This document shows positions 21,349 to 31,227 of a DNA stretch of 64,000 bases, piece after piece (the stretch's first letter is position 1; the number at the start of each line of letters is the position of its first letter). Origin of the DNA: Sva-07 sp963716235 (lineage in GTDB: Bacteria > Actinomycetota > Acidimicrobiia > Acidimicrobiales > Ilumatobacteraceae); the NCBI GenBank assembly GCA_963716235.1, contig CAVQTE010000023.1, positions 1-64,000 of the forward strand. Reading direction: 5' to 3'. A program made the position numbers and the translations under genes. The notes beneath the pieces were generated by a model that was given only the letters and a program-made list of their open reading frames with translations, was not told the origin of the DNA and did no database searches.

Positions 21349-23622
21349 CTAGCCGACTGTGATTGGAGAACTGGCCGGCGACCACGGACCTTCGCCGAGC
21401 GCGTTACCGGCACGTACACGGAATCTGGAAGGTTGGGTGGGAAACGGGACACCGACTCTGAAGGTAGTGCTGGTCAAGAGGCCGGGGTTATCGACCGACC
21501 TCCACGGATCACCGCCAATGGAAATCTGGACGTCGTAGTCGATGATCGGTGCTCCGCCGTTGGGTGGAGCGACCCAGGTGAGGTCGACCTCGTAGAAATT
21601 ACCAACTTGCGTGGCCACCAACCCGCCGACACGAGCGGGGACGGTCGTGCTGGGGTCTCTCGGGTAGCTCGGTGAGCGGCAGTGACCATTGACCTTCACC
21701 AAGCGCGTTGGCGGCGCGACACGGAATCGGTGACTGACGAGGTCAGTCAATCCCGTGGCCGTCAAGGAGGTGCCGGTGAGGGTGGTGTTGTCGATCGTCA
21801 CCCACGGATCACCGGCAACGGACATCTGGACGTCGAAGTCGATGATCGGTGCTCCACCGTTGGGTGGCGCAACCCAAGTGAGGTCGACAGTGCCGACGCC
21901 AGGCGTCGCAACCAACCCGCCGACACGATCGGGGACGGTGGCGGTGGGGTTGCCAGGCAGTGCCGAAATGGTGGCCGAGTACGGGCCCTCGCCGAGGACG
22001 TTGCCGGCACGTACACGGAACCGGTGGCCAACGAAGTCGGTGAGTCCCGTGACGTTGAAGGATGGCGAGGTGAACACCGTGTTGTCGACGTTGATCCATG
22101 GGCCGTTGTCGATGGACATTTGAAGGTCGTAGTCGGTGATGGGTGTGCCGCCGTCGGCTGGAGGGGCCCAGAAGACGCCGACCCTGCCGACGCTTGGAGA
22201 AACGGAAAGCCCGGTGACGCGTTCGGGCACCGTGGGGGCCGTCATCACGAAGTCGAGGTCGACTGGCGTTGTCGCCGTCGACACCTCTTTCGTCGAGTTC
22301 AAGGTCACGTAGCCGGCCGCAGTGATCTCGACGCGGTACGTACCGGCGAACACGCCAGTGAACTCGTAGTCGCCATTCGTGTCGACGCACTGGCTCGCGA
22401 GGGGGCCTGCCGAGCCACCGAAGTAGTCAAAGAGCTGGATGCAGGCGTCGGGGATCAACGCTCCTACCGAGTCACGTATCGAGCCGGACACCGTTGTCGT
22501 CTCGTACGACCGGGACATCTCGAAGCGCAGCTCGGTCGGTATGCCACGCTGGAGGTACCGGGTCTGGCTCTGACTGACGTACCCGATGGCTGCGGCGTCG
22601 AATCGGTACGTCGTGTCGGGGGACAGCGTCGCGTTGATGCGGAAGTACCCGGTCGAGTCGGGGCAGCTGGGTCCAGCGACGTACTCGTCACTTGTGTCCC
22701 ACACCGTGACGCACCCCCCAGGAATGTTGATGCCGTAGCCGAATTCGTCACTCACTCTTCCGAACACGGATGCCGTGTCGTCCGACGTCATGTTGAAGTT
22801 CGCGTTGACGTCGGAGTTCGTCACGGTGACAACATCAGCGAGCAATTCGCCAGGCTGACCGTTGAACCACTGGGCGTTGTATCCGCCTGCTGTGACGCCG
22901 ACGCGATGGGACTGCGGCGGTGCCGGGATGGAGTAGAAACCCGAAGCATCGGTCGTCGTGGTTGCCCGGTCGTTGCCGTTGGTAGTGCTCGTGATCGTGA
23001 CCGTTGCGCCTGCTACGCCGGCGCCGATCAAGTTGGTGACTCTGCCCTCGATCACGTGTGCCGGTGCCGCCAGTGTGGCGTCGACCACGGTGATGCCCGA
23101 GCCGATGATGACCGGCGTCGAACTCGCCTTGCTCGGTGCATCGGCGTACCACTCGTCGGTGAGGCCGTATCCATCGAAGAGCACGTTGGCTGAGCTCTCC
23201 TGCAGTCGGACGAGATAGCGACCTGTTTCGTCGATCAGTCCGTAACTGATGCAGCAGATGTTGTCGTAGACATGCACGAGGCCTCTCGCGGGTTGACCGT
23301 TCTCATCCACGACGCGGCCGGTCAGTGCCGGACCCGCGGTGGCATCGAGATACACCACCGAAACCGAACCGTCCGTGACCACGGCAGGTTCTCCCAACGC
23401 AGCGTAGGTGTTCGTCTGATCGTCCAGCTCCACCCAGAACGCGCCCTCCGGCACGTCGAAGAACTCGAAGTTCCCATCCACGTCCGTGCAGACCTGGGGT
23501 GTTTGGACGATCTCGGTACCGCCGGGTCCGTCGAACAGACGTACACACACGTCGCTGCCGCCAGAAACTCCGACGACCTGGCCGGAGATCGATCCCGGTG
23601 CGGCGTGCACCGGACCGCTGAC
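21349..23622 (-). CDS. Cell-surface protein with carboxypeptidase-regulatory and FN3 domains, 5' end lost
   Basis: Visible protein starts near 23592 with SISGQVVGVSGGSD and runs about 750 residues. Roughly six carboxypeptidase-regulatory/SdrD_B-like beta units come first, for example GNFEFFDVPEGAFWVELDD, ASGFYSIPAPPQSHRVGVTA and GDYEFTGVFAGTYRVEITAAG. Three FN3 domains follow, each with the phrase GGxPIxDYDxQxSxxGxPW. One frameshift interrupts the second FN3 near 21700. No signal peptide is seen; upstream the open frame is only the antisense of vapC. A possible processing site, VHAAPG, at about 23600 suggests the true signal-peptide exon was replaced. It ends right at the VanZ remnant and has no anchor motif. 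Confidence 0.7.
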   Translation of the reverse strand, partial: VSGPVHAAPGSISGQVVGVSGGSDVCVRLFDGPGGTEIVQTPQVCTDVDGNFEFFDVPEGAFWVELDDQTNTYAALGEPAVVTDGSVSVVYLDATAGPALTGRVVDENGQPARGLVHVYDNICCISYGLIDETGRYLVRLQESSANVLFDGYGLTDEWYADAPSKASSTPVIIGSGITVVDATLAAPAHVIEGRVTNLIGAGVAGATVTITSTTNGNDRATTTTDASGFYSIPAPPQSHRVGVTAGGYNAQWFNGQPGELLADVVTVTNSDVNANFNMTSDDTASVFGRVSDEFGYGINIPGGCVTVWDTSDEYVAGPSCPDSTGYFRINATLSPDTTYRFDAAAIGYVSQSQTRYLQRGIPTELRFEMSRSYETTTVSGSIRDSVGALIPDACIQLFDYFGGSAGPLASQCVDTNGDYEFTGVFAGTYRVEITAAGYVTLNSTKEVSTATTPVDLDFVMTAPTVPERVTGLSVSPSVGRVGVFWAPPADGGTPITDYDLQMSIDNGPWINVDNTVFTSPSFNVTGLTDFVGHRFRVRAGNVLGEGPYSATISALPGNPTATVPDRVGGLVATPGVGTVDLTWVAPPNGGAPIIDFDVQMSVAGDPWVTIDNTTLTGTSLTATGLTDLVSHRFRVAPPTRLVKVNGHCRSPSYPRDPSTTVPARVGGLVATQVGNFYEVDLTWVAPPNGGAPIIDYDVQISIGGDPWRSVDNPGLLTSTTFRVGVPFPTQPSRFRVRAGNALGEGPWSPASSPITVG

Positions 23623-23670
23623 GACGGCAAGGCGGCCCTGCCGAGCCGCGACGAATTGCACCAACACTGA
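23611..23670 (+). pseudogene. Possible remnant of a VapB-type antitoxin
   Basis: Just upstream of vapC a forward frame ends HRTADDGKAALPSRDELHQH with a stop at 23668-23670. The pattern TADDxxAAL..RDELHxx resembles the C-terminus of VapB-like antitoxins, which normally end a few bases before vapC. No N-terminal DNA-binding part can be found, since that DNA belongs to the surface-protein gene on the other strand. The call rests on a short motif. Confidence 0.3.
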
Positions 23671-23679
23671 CGGCACGAC

Positions 23680-24105
23680 GTGACCACTTTCGTCGACACC
23701 AACGTGCTGGTGTACGCCCGCGACACCTCCGAGCCCGACAAGCAACCCCTGGCCAGGGTCTGGATGGAACACCTCTGGCGCACCGAAACCGGGCGAACCA
23801 GCGTGCAGGTTCTGAACGAGTACTACGTCACGGTCACTCGCAAACTGTCGCCAGGGCTCGATCAAGAGACCGCCCGCAACGACGTTCGAGACCTCGGGGC
23901 GTGGCGACCCACCGTCATCGACCACGCCACCATGGTCACCGCCTGGGACTTCGAGGATCGCCTCTCGCTGTCGTGGTGGAACAGCCTCATCGTGGCAAGC
24001 GCCATCGAACTCGGGTGCGACCGCCTGCTCACCGAAGATCTCCAGGACGGCCAAGCGTTCAACCGGCTCGTGGTAACCAGTCCGTTCCGACACCTCCCGG
24101 GGTGA
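23680..24105 (+). CDS. VapC-like PIN-domain ribonuclease
   Basis: A 141-residue PIN-domain protein, the expected length for a VapC toxin, a Mg-dependent RNase. It starts from a GTG as MTTFVDTNVLVYARDTSEPD, giving the first catalytic Asp. The Glu of VQVLNEYYVTVTRK and the acidic residues of AIELGCDRLLTEDLQDGQ complete the PIN site. No intact antitoxin gene is adjacent on either side, only a possible VapB tail ending 10 bases upstream. It may be an orphan or use an antitoxin elsewhere. Its antisense strand is open and continuous with the surface-protein frame, which is likely chance. Confidence 0.85.
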   Translation: MTTFVDTNVLVYARDTSEPDKQPLARVWMEHLWRTETGRTSVQVLNEYYVTVTRKLSPGLDQETARNDVRDLGAWRPTVIDHATMVTAWDFEDRLSLSWWNSLIVASAIELGCDRLLTEDLQDGQAFNRLVVTSPFRHLPG

Positions 24106-24171
24106 AGCAAACGGTGAAACAAACACGTCCACACCGGAGTTTCAACCCGTCACCAACGCGAGGAGCCCGTC

Positions 24172-24531
24172 ATGCCCGATGTCAGCCACCGAGGTTGCAG
24201 CATCCACTACGAGGTCGAAGGGTCGGGTCCGCTGATCGTCCTGCAGCACGGGTTCTGGGTCACCGATGTCGACGTGGGGGCGCTCGCCCCATGCTACGCG
24301 GAGCTTTCCGACCTGTCCGGGAGCGAGAAGGCTGTCCTGGATCTTCGTGTTCCGGTGTTGTTGTGGAGCTTTCATCGCCCACTCGGACTGAGGGCTTCGG
24401 CCGCATCGCCGAGCGCTTCGAAGGGGTGCTCGGCTGGATCCGCCATCGGCGCGACCGACCATCCCCAGCCCGACGCAACCGGCTCCGTAGGGTGCCGTCC
24501 CCCGCAGCCGGAATCTCCTGCTGCGGCCTGA
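24172..24531 (+). pseudogene. Alpha/beta hydrolase remnant
   Basis: The frame begins MPDVSHRGCSIHYEVEGSGP followed by LIVLQHGFWV, the typical N-terminus with oxyanion HG motif of alpha/beta hydrolases. After about 30 residues the family pattern stops. A later piece, DLRVPVLLWS, resembles the strand before the catalytic acid, so a large internal deletion has removed the nucleophile elbow. The rest of 24106-24575 has no other gene. Confidence 0.55.
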
Positions 24532-24575
24532 CGGCCAACCGGCCCGACGTCGACTGCAGATGAGGACCTCTCGAG

Positions 24576-25775
24576 ATGATTCGTTCGAAATGGATCGGCG
24601 TCGCAGCCGTGGCCGCGATCTCAGCAAGCGCAGGCGGCATCGGCCTGGTACAGGCCACAACCGGTGGGGGCAACTTGATGACTGCCATCGCCCCATGCCG
24701 GCTCATGGACACCCGAGCCGGCGGCCCGATCGGACCCCGCTCGACGCCTCTCGGCGCCAAGGAGACCATCACGATCACGGCAACCGGGAACAACGGATCA
24801 TGCTCCGGCATCCCGGCCGACACCCAGGCGATCGAGGTGCAGTTCACCTCCACCGAGACCACGACCCCGTCGTTCCTCACCGCCTACCCGGCCAACCTGA
24901 CCACCATGCCCAACGTCTCGCAGTTGAACACCAGGCCCGACCAGGCTGTGTCCAACTCGACCATCGTGACCCTCTCGGCGACCGGCCAGTTCAAGCTCTA
25001 CAACGACTCGGGCTCGACCAACGTGATCATCGACATCCTCGGCCTCTTCAGCCCAGGTTCCGGAACCGTCGGTCCTGCCGGTCCCGCTGGTCCTGCCGGT
25101 GCTGACTGGGCCCGATGGCCCGCCGGTCCTGACGGTCCTGCAACGCCCGCCACCTACAGCAACCCACAGTGGGGAACCATCCTGCGCAACACGATCGGGT
25201 CGGGGAACGCATCGCTGCGAGGCGGCCCGTACGGCGTCGGCATCGCACCGCCGCTCGGCGAGGGCAGCCTGCAGATCCTCGTCGGTGACTCGGGATCCAA
25301 GGTCGCCTTCGGCAACGAGGTCGACTTCGTCGGCAAATTCGTCGCCGACCTGGCAACCGTCGGCTTCCAGGTCTTCACCACCGGCGAGAACAACGGTCGT
25401 GGCAACCCCAACATGCCGAGCATCACGTTCGAGATCGACCCCAACGTCACCGGGAACGCGAGCAACTACTCGTCGCTCGTGTGGGTTCCGGCGGCGAACA
25501 GTCCCCCCAACACGTGGAGCGGGTACATCGACGCCACCACCACCGGCCTGTGGGGCCTCACCGGATTCCCGAACGACCAATGCGGCCTGAACGGGCCTCG
25601 CTGCACCTTCGATGCAATGAAGGCGCTCCTGCCGGACGCCGTCATCGGCACAGCGGCCGTGGTGAAGGGAAGGGACTCCGCGTTCCAAGGCGCCGTCGAC
25701 GACCTGCGCATCAACAACAAGGTCTACGACTTCGAGCCCTTCGGCGTGCTGGTCACCACACAAGCCCCGACCTGA
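24576..25775 (+). CDS. Secreted protein with an 'RLMDTR' domain and a short collagen-like stretch
   Basis: A 399-residue exported protein. Residues 1-27 form a signal peptide (RSKWIGVAAVAAISASAGGI). Residues 38-160 form a domain starting AIAPCRLMDTRAGGPIG and ending NVIIDILGLFSPG, the same unit that occurs three times in the metalloprotease at 26521. Residues 163-180 are collagen-like Gly-x-y triplets (GPAGPAGPAGAD), then broken ones, possibly due to two compensating indels. The C-terminal 210 residues contain GSLQILVGDSGSKVAFGNEV and CGLNGPRCTFDAMKALLP; the fold is unknown. An extracellular structural or adhesive role is inferred from the layout. Confidence 0.8.
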   Translation: MIRSKWIGVAAVAAISASAGGIGLVQATTGGGNLMTAIAPCRLMDTRAGGPIGPRSTPLGAKETITITATGNNGSCSGIPADTQAIEVQFTSTETTTPSFLTAYPANLTTMPNVSQLNTRPDQAVSNSTIVTLSATGQFKLYNDSGSTNVIIDILGLFSPGSGTVGPAGPAGPAGADWARWPAGPDGPATPATYSNPQWGTILRNTIGSGNASLRGGPYGVGIAPPLGEGSLQILVGDSGSKVAFGNEVDFVGKFVADLATVGFQVFTTGENNGRGNPNMPSITFEIDPNVTGNASNYSSLVWVPAANSPPNTWSGYIDATTTGLWGLTGFPNDQCGLNGPRCTFDAMKALLPDAVIGTAAVVKGRDSAFQGAVDDLRINNKVYDFEPFGVLVTTQAPT

Positions 25776-26288
25776 CCGTCCGACGCACCCGTGGCGGGCG
25801 ACGTCGTTCAACTCGACGATCCGAGCGATCCACCCTGACTGACGCGTGCGCTGGAACCGGCGAGACGCGACAACCACGCTGCACCCCAACGCAAGGCCGA
25901 CGACGATGCCCAATCCGTTGCCGACAACGTCGATCCACTCGGAGGTGCGGGTCGGCACCCAACGCTGACCGACCTCGAGCAGGCCCGTGTACGCCCAGAG
26001 TGCGGCGGCCGCGATCGCCAGCCGGCGCCACCGAAGCGGTCTCATCGCCCACACCAGCGCAACGGCAGCCACGAACCACAACACCGTGTGGACGTCGGCG
26101 TTGGAGGAATTCGATCGGGCCCGCAGAACCCCGTCGGCTGCTGTCGGCAGACTCGAGGTTCCGGGCGTGCTCTGCACGTCCCACCACTGCGTCACCGACG
26201 ACGACAACGACACGACGGTGACCGCCGCGAGCACGACGACGAACGGCGCCCAGCGATGCATGAACTCTCGCATCGCCGGGGCCGGCAT
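25753..26288 (-). CDS. VanZ-family membrane protein
   Basis: Small membrane protein with four hydrophobic segments: WAPFVVVLAAVTVVSLSSSV, VHTVLWFVAAVALVWAM, LAIAAAALWAYTGLLEVGQ and WIDVVGNGLGIVVGLALG. The last two, with E-x-x-Q and D-x-x-x-N-x-x-G, are the conserved VanZ signature. VanZ-like proteins have been linked to glycopeptide or lipoglycopeptide tolerance and to surface polymers; the function here is unknown. Start at 26288 or M7 at 26273. The end is unclear: the frame stays open into the antisense of the collagen-like gene, whereas another frame stops at 25753, so a frameshift near 25870 is likely. A damaged second copy lies at 21085-21345. Confidence 0.7.
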
Positions 26289-26520
26289 CACCGCACGGTA
26301 CCCGTCATTGTCAGTCGCCTGACTGACAACGGCTCGGCCGATCTGTTGGCGCCGTCTGTTCGAGTCGGGTCCGAAAGACCGGAGCAGACCTGGTTCGGCA
26401 AGAGTTCGGCAAGATTTCGGCAAGACCCCGGCAAGATCGCGCGATTCCGGTGCTGCCGGCGCCGAACGAGTCCGATGACATCGCGACGATGTCCGTCAAC
26501 CACGCCTTCATTGGAACACG

Positions 26521-29481
26521 ATGCAGTTCCACCGGACGCTGATCGCAACAGCGGTCACGGTTGGATCGCTCGCGGGCGCGCTCGCCCTCACCGACCAGGG
26601 ACGGCCGCAACCAGCAGCGCAAACCGCACTGACGGCAGAAGCCGTAGGCACGTCGTCGACATCGGCCGACAACGCCCGCGTCGTCGTTCGGATCGAGCCC
26701 ACCACCAGCCGCCACCGCTGCACCGAACACCGCACTGTCGACCACGGCGACGCCCCCGGTCGCCGATACACAGATCAGCTCGACGGGCACCGTCGCCATT
26801 CCCGACGGCGCCGAGCCACTCTCGGCCGACCTCGCTCCGGCCGGCAGCGAGTCACCGGTCGCCACCGGCCCCGAAGCGGCCGCGTGGCTCGAGCAGGCAC
26901 CGCCGAGCGTGCGCGAGCAGGTCGCCGACAACCTCGGCACGACACCCGACGAACTCTCCGAACATTTCCTCGACGACCCCACGATGTTCCTGTCGTCCGA
27001 CGGCATGGCGGGCTACATCGACCCCGCGCCGGCCACAACGGACACCACGTCGTCGACGCCGGACGTCGCGCTCGCCGCGACGCCGGCTGACGTCTTCGCG
27101 CTCCACTCCCTGCCATCGTCGACCAAGGTCATCTACCTCGACTTCAACGGCCACCAGATGGCAAACGAGTACTGGAACACCCAGTACTCGATCGGGCCGT
27201 TCACCAACCAGCCGTACGACATCGACGCCAATCCGTCAGCGTTCTCCACCACCGAACGCGACCGGATCTTCGAGATCTACCAACGCGTCGCCGACGACTA
27301 CGCGCCGTTCGACATCGACGTCACCACCGAGGATCCCGGAGTCGACGGCCTCCGTCGCACGTCGTCGAGCGACACGACCTTCGGGATCCGCATGGTGATC
27401 ACCTCATCGGACTGGTACGCCGCGGCGAACAGCGGAACACGCATCGGCGGGATTGCACTGCTCAACGTGTTCACCTCCAGCACCGACCATGCGAGCTACG
27501 TATTCTCCGGCAACCTCGGCGGCGGCGGAGCGAAGTTCGTCGCCGACGCCGCCGCCCACGAAGCCGGCCACACGCTCAACCTCCGACACGACGGCACTGC
27601 CTCCGCCGACTACTACGGCGGTCACGGCAGCTGGGGACCGATCATGGGAACGCCCTACAGCCGCGCCGTCACCCAATGGTCGAACGGGCAGTACCCCGGG
27701 GCGAACAACACCGAGGACGACCTCGCCGCGATCGGCGCACGCGGCGGGCTGCGGCCCGACGACCACGCCAACACCGCCGCCGCAGCGACCGTCGTGTCGG
27801 TCGGCACCCGGAACGGATTCATCGGTGTCGGCAGCGACGTCGACGTGTTCCAGTTCACGCCGACCGGAGGCTCCACACAGGTCATCGTGACCACACCACC
27901 ACCAGCCACCAACCTCCTCGCCCGGCTCACCGTGCGTGACGGTGCGGGCGACATCGTGACGGAGGTGGAACCGTCGGTCGCATCGGGCTGGTCGCTGACC
28001 GCCGATGTGCCGGCGAGCGCAGGGCCGTTCACCGTCGAGGTGTCGCCCACCTCGTGGCTGACACCCTCCACCGGGTTCGTCACCTACGGCTCGCTCGGCG
28101 CGTACAACATCACCTTCACGGCCACTCGGGCTCGACCACCACGACCAGCACCTCGTCGCCGACCACCACCAGCTCATCCACCACCACCACGAGTTCCACC
28201 ACCACGAGTTCGACGAGTTCCACGTCGACCACGAGTTCCACGTCGACGAGCTCGACCAGCACGAGCTCCACCACCGCGCCGCCAACCACCGCCTCACCCA
28301 CGACCGCACCACCACCCACCGCCTCACCCACGACCGCCTCACCCACGACCGCACCACCACCCACAGCACCACCGACCACGGCCCCACCGACCCCCACCCC
28401 ACCACGCCCGAACGGGTTGGCGCTGACCGCGATCGCACCGCAGCGCCTCGTCGACACACGCCTCGGCATCGGCGGGCAGACACGACAGCCGGCGGAAGGG
28501 ATCGTACGGGTGCCGATCGCCGGGCGAGCCGGCATCCCCACCGATGCCCGCGCCGTCGTCGCCAACATCACGATCGTCGGGCCTGACGCCCCCGGCTACG
28601 CCACCGTCTACCCGTGCACGGCGCAGGTCCCCGACGTGTCGGTGCTCAACCATGCGACCGGGCAGACCGTCGCCAACAGCGCCATCGCCACCCTGTCAGC
28701 CCAAGGCGACGTGTGCGTCTACACCTACGCCGCGACCGACATCCTCGTCGACGTCACCGGCTGGCTCGGGCCGTCGGGAGGTTCACGAATGGTGCCCGTC
28801 GGGCCCACCCGCACCGCCGACACACGATCCGGGATCGGCGGATCTCGCCGCGTCGCCGCCGGATCGACCACCGTGTTCGACCTCCGCTCGGCACTTCCCG
28901 CACAATCGACGGCCGTTGCCCTCAACCTCACCGCCGTCTCGCCGACGGCCGCCGGCTACATGACCGCCTACCCGTGCGGACGGGGTCGGCCCGCCACCTC
29001 GAGCCTCAACTTCGCCGCCGGCGAGACCCGGCCGAACAACGCCATCGTCGCCACCGACGACGGCACCATCTGCGTCTACTCCGACACCGACGCCGACATC
29101 CTGATCGACGTCACGGCAGCGTTCGGACCCAACGGTCTCGGCCTCGTGCCCGTCACGCCGATACGCCTCCTCGACACCCGCCGCACAGCGCCGTTCGCCC
29201 GCAGCGAAATACGCGGGTACAGCTCACTCGGGTCGCAGCTGTCGCCGCTCACGCCACAGTCGGCGTCGGTCAACGTCACGGCCCTCGACCATCCCACCGA
29301 CGGCTACGTGACCACGTTCGACTGCGTCACGCAGCGGGAGACCTCCACCCTCAACCCGGGCTTCGGCGCCGTCAGCGCCAACGGTGCGATCGTCCCCCTC
29401 GACGGCGGCGACCGCAGCTGCCTGATGTCGTCGAGCGGCGGCAACCTCATTGTCGACCTCAACGGCTGGTGGGTGCCGTAG
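26521..29481 (+). CDS. Secreted zinc metalloprotease with Ser/Thr stalk and three 'RLVDTR' repeats
   Basis: About 985 residues if frameshifts near 26690 and 28125 are bridged. The signal peptide is FHRTLIATAVTVGSLAGALA. The catalytic domain has KVIYLDFNGHQMANEYWN, VADDYAPFDIDVTTEDPG and the zinc site AAHEAGHTLNLRHDG (HExxHxxxxxH, metzincin type). A C-terminal beta domain follows (DVDVFQFTPTGG), then a stalk of some 85 residues made of Ser, Thr and Pro. Three units of about 110 residues end the protein, starting PQRLVDTRLGIGG, PTRTADTRSGIGG and PIRLLDTRRTAPF and ending in DVTGW-like strands. It probably cleaves extracellular protein, with the repeats anchoring it to surface material. Confidence 0.85.
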
Positions 29482-29589
29482 ACCACGCCACTCGCCCCTG
29501 GCGCTCCGTCAACTGTGTTACACCCCCTGTTTAGGGTTGGTTGTACCGACTCCCCCTTCCATTCCACTCACTCAATGGGAGGTGACAAC

Positions 29590-31045
29590 ATGCACGACAC
29601 AGCAACTGCCCCGCCAGGATCTTCGAGATCTCGGCCCGGCATACCGGTGGGTCCGATCGACGTTCGAGTACTGCTCGACTCGTTGGCCGGCGCAGATCCG
29701 CTCGTGGTCGACAACGACGAACTGCGTGCACTGGTCGCGTCGGCGTCGCAGGTGCGGAGCTGGCTCGATGCGTTCGAGATCCAATGCGTTCGACGATCAC
29801 GACAACTCGCCGACGAGGGTCGAGGCGACGCACCCACGTCGATGCTGAAGGGCCCTGGCAACCGCTCGGACCGAGAAGCCGCCAAGGTCGAGCAGGGAGC
29901 GGACGTGCTCGACGAACTCGGCGGAGCCGGGTCCGTCGACGGCTCCGACTCGACCCGCTCCGATCCGACCGCCGACGGGTCAACCGCCAACGTCGACTCG
30001 TTCGAGCGGGCGTTCCAGGAGGGTCGCATCACCAGTGGCCACCTCAACGCCATGGCCGACGCCATGCAGCGCCTCGACGCCGACACTCGCGCCGAGTTCG
30101 CCGCCCGAGCATCCACACTGCTCGCCGCGGCATTGTCGCAACGCGTCGACGTGTTCGCCCGGATGTGTCGCGAACTCGCCCGTCGGCTCGTCGCCGACCG
30201 GGAAGCGTCCGATGCCGAGGAACTCGACCGCCAGCGTGCCAACTCCGTCGTCAAGCGTTGGGTCGACAAGATCACCGGGATGTGCATCACACATCTCGAA
30301 CTCGACCCCGTACGTGACGCTGCACTGTGGAGCGCCGTCGACTCGATACTCGCCACGATGCGCCAGAACGACGGCAACGCCAACACCCCCTGGAGCCAGT
30401 TGCAGGTCAACGCCTTCATCGCCGCCGTCACCCTTGGCTTCGCCCGGTGCCGCACGACTGCGACGCCCAACGGTGCTGCCGCCGGTTCGACGGGCGGTGC
30501 CAACGACACGAGCGACGTCCGACACGGCCGGCGAGGCCGCCGACCTCGCCCACACACGGCGCGTGCCGGAAATCACCATCCTGACGGACCTGCAGACGCT
30601 GACCAGCGGGTTGCACGGCCGAGGCATCTGCGAGACCGACAACGGCGTGCCACTGCCGGTGTCGACGGTGCGGCGGCTGTGTTGCGACGCCGAGATCATC
30701 CCGATGGTGCTCGGCACCGACGGGGTGCCGCTCGACGTCGGCCGATCCGCTCGCAGCGTCACCCCACACCAGCGCCGGGCACTGCGAGCCATGTACCGCA
30801 CGTGCGGCCACCCCGACTGCACCGTCGGGTTCTCGGCATGCAAGGCCCACCACGTGCGCTGGTGGTGGCAAGACCTCGGCCCGACCGACCTCGACAATCT
30901 GCTGCCACTCTGCGAACGCCATCACCACCTCGTCCACGAAGGCGGCTGGAGCCTCACCATGGCTCGTGACCGCACCACCACCTGGACCCGCCCCGACGGC
31001 GTCATCGCCTACCACGGCACCACCGACCGCCGGCCGATCGGCTGA
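29590..31045 (+). CDS. DUF222/HNH endonuclease-domain protein (13E12 repeat type), one frameshift
   Basis: DUF222-HNH proteins are abundant in actinobacteria and linked to mobile repeats such as 13E12. The ATG at 29590 follows a strong ribosome-binding site GGGAGGTGA (29577-29585). The DUF222 part covers residues 15-300: AFEIQCVRRSRQLADEG, AFQEGRITSGHLNAMADAM and SVVKRWVDKITGMCITHLEL. After a frameshift near 30480 the chain continues ILTDLQTLTSGLHGRGIC, then the HNH nuclease: RTCGHPDCTVGFSACKAHHV, DLDNLLPLCERHHHLVHEGG. Zinc Cys and catalytic His residues are present. Target DNA is unknown. A related nuclease role in intron-like or mobile DNA movement is possible but unsupported here. Confidence 0.85.
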
Positions 31046-31227
31046 GCGTCGCTGAACGAGGCGATTCACGAGTTCCGAGGCACACAAGGAGCCGGCACGC
31101 CCAGCGGGCGCCCGGAGGAACGCTGCGGCGGGTCGCTGCCGAGGCACCTCACGACAGACGACCGTTCTCCCGCGCCCTTCCGCGCGCCCACTCATCGGCA
31201 ACGACCACCCCGGGAGGCGACGACCCC

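Noticed and set aside
23680..24132. N-terminal 150 residues of the minus-strand surface-protein frame
   Set aside because: This is only the antisense of the PIN-domain gene; it has no signal peptide or domain features.
24798..25752. C-terminal extension of the VanZ-like protein
   Set aside because: The frame stays open by chance opposite the collagen-like gene and has no membrane segments or VanZ features.
28130..28426. Pro/Arg-rich tail of the metalloprotease
   Set aside because: It is the wrong frame of the Ser/Thr stalk; the shifted frame gives a regular stalk and three repeats.
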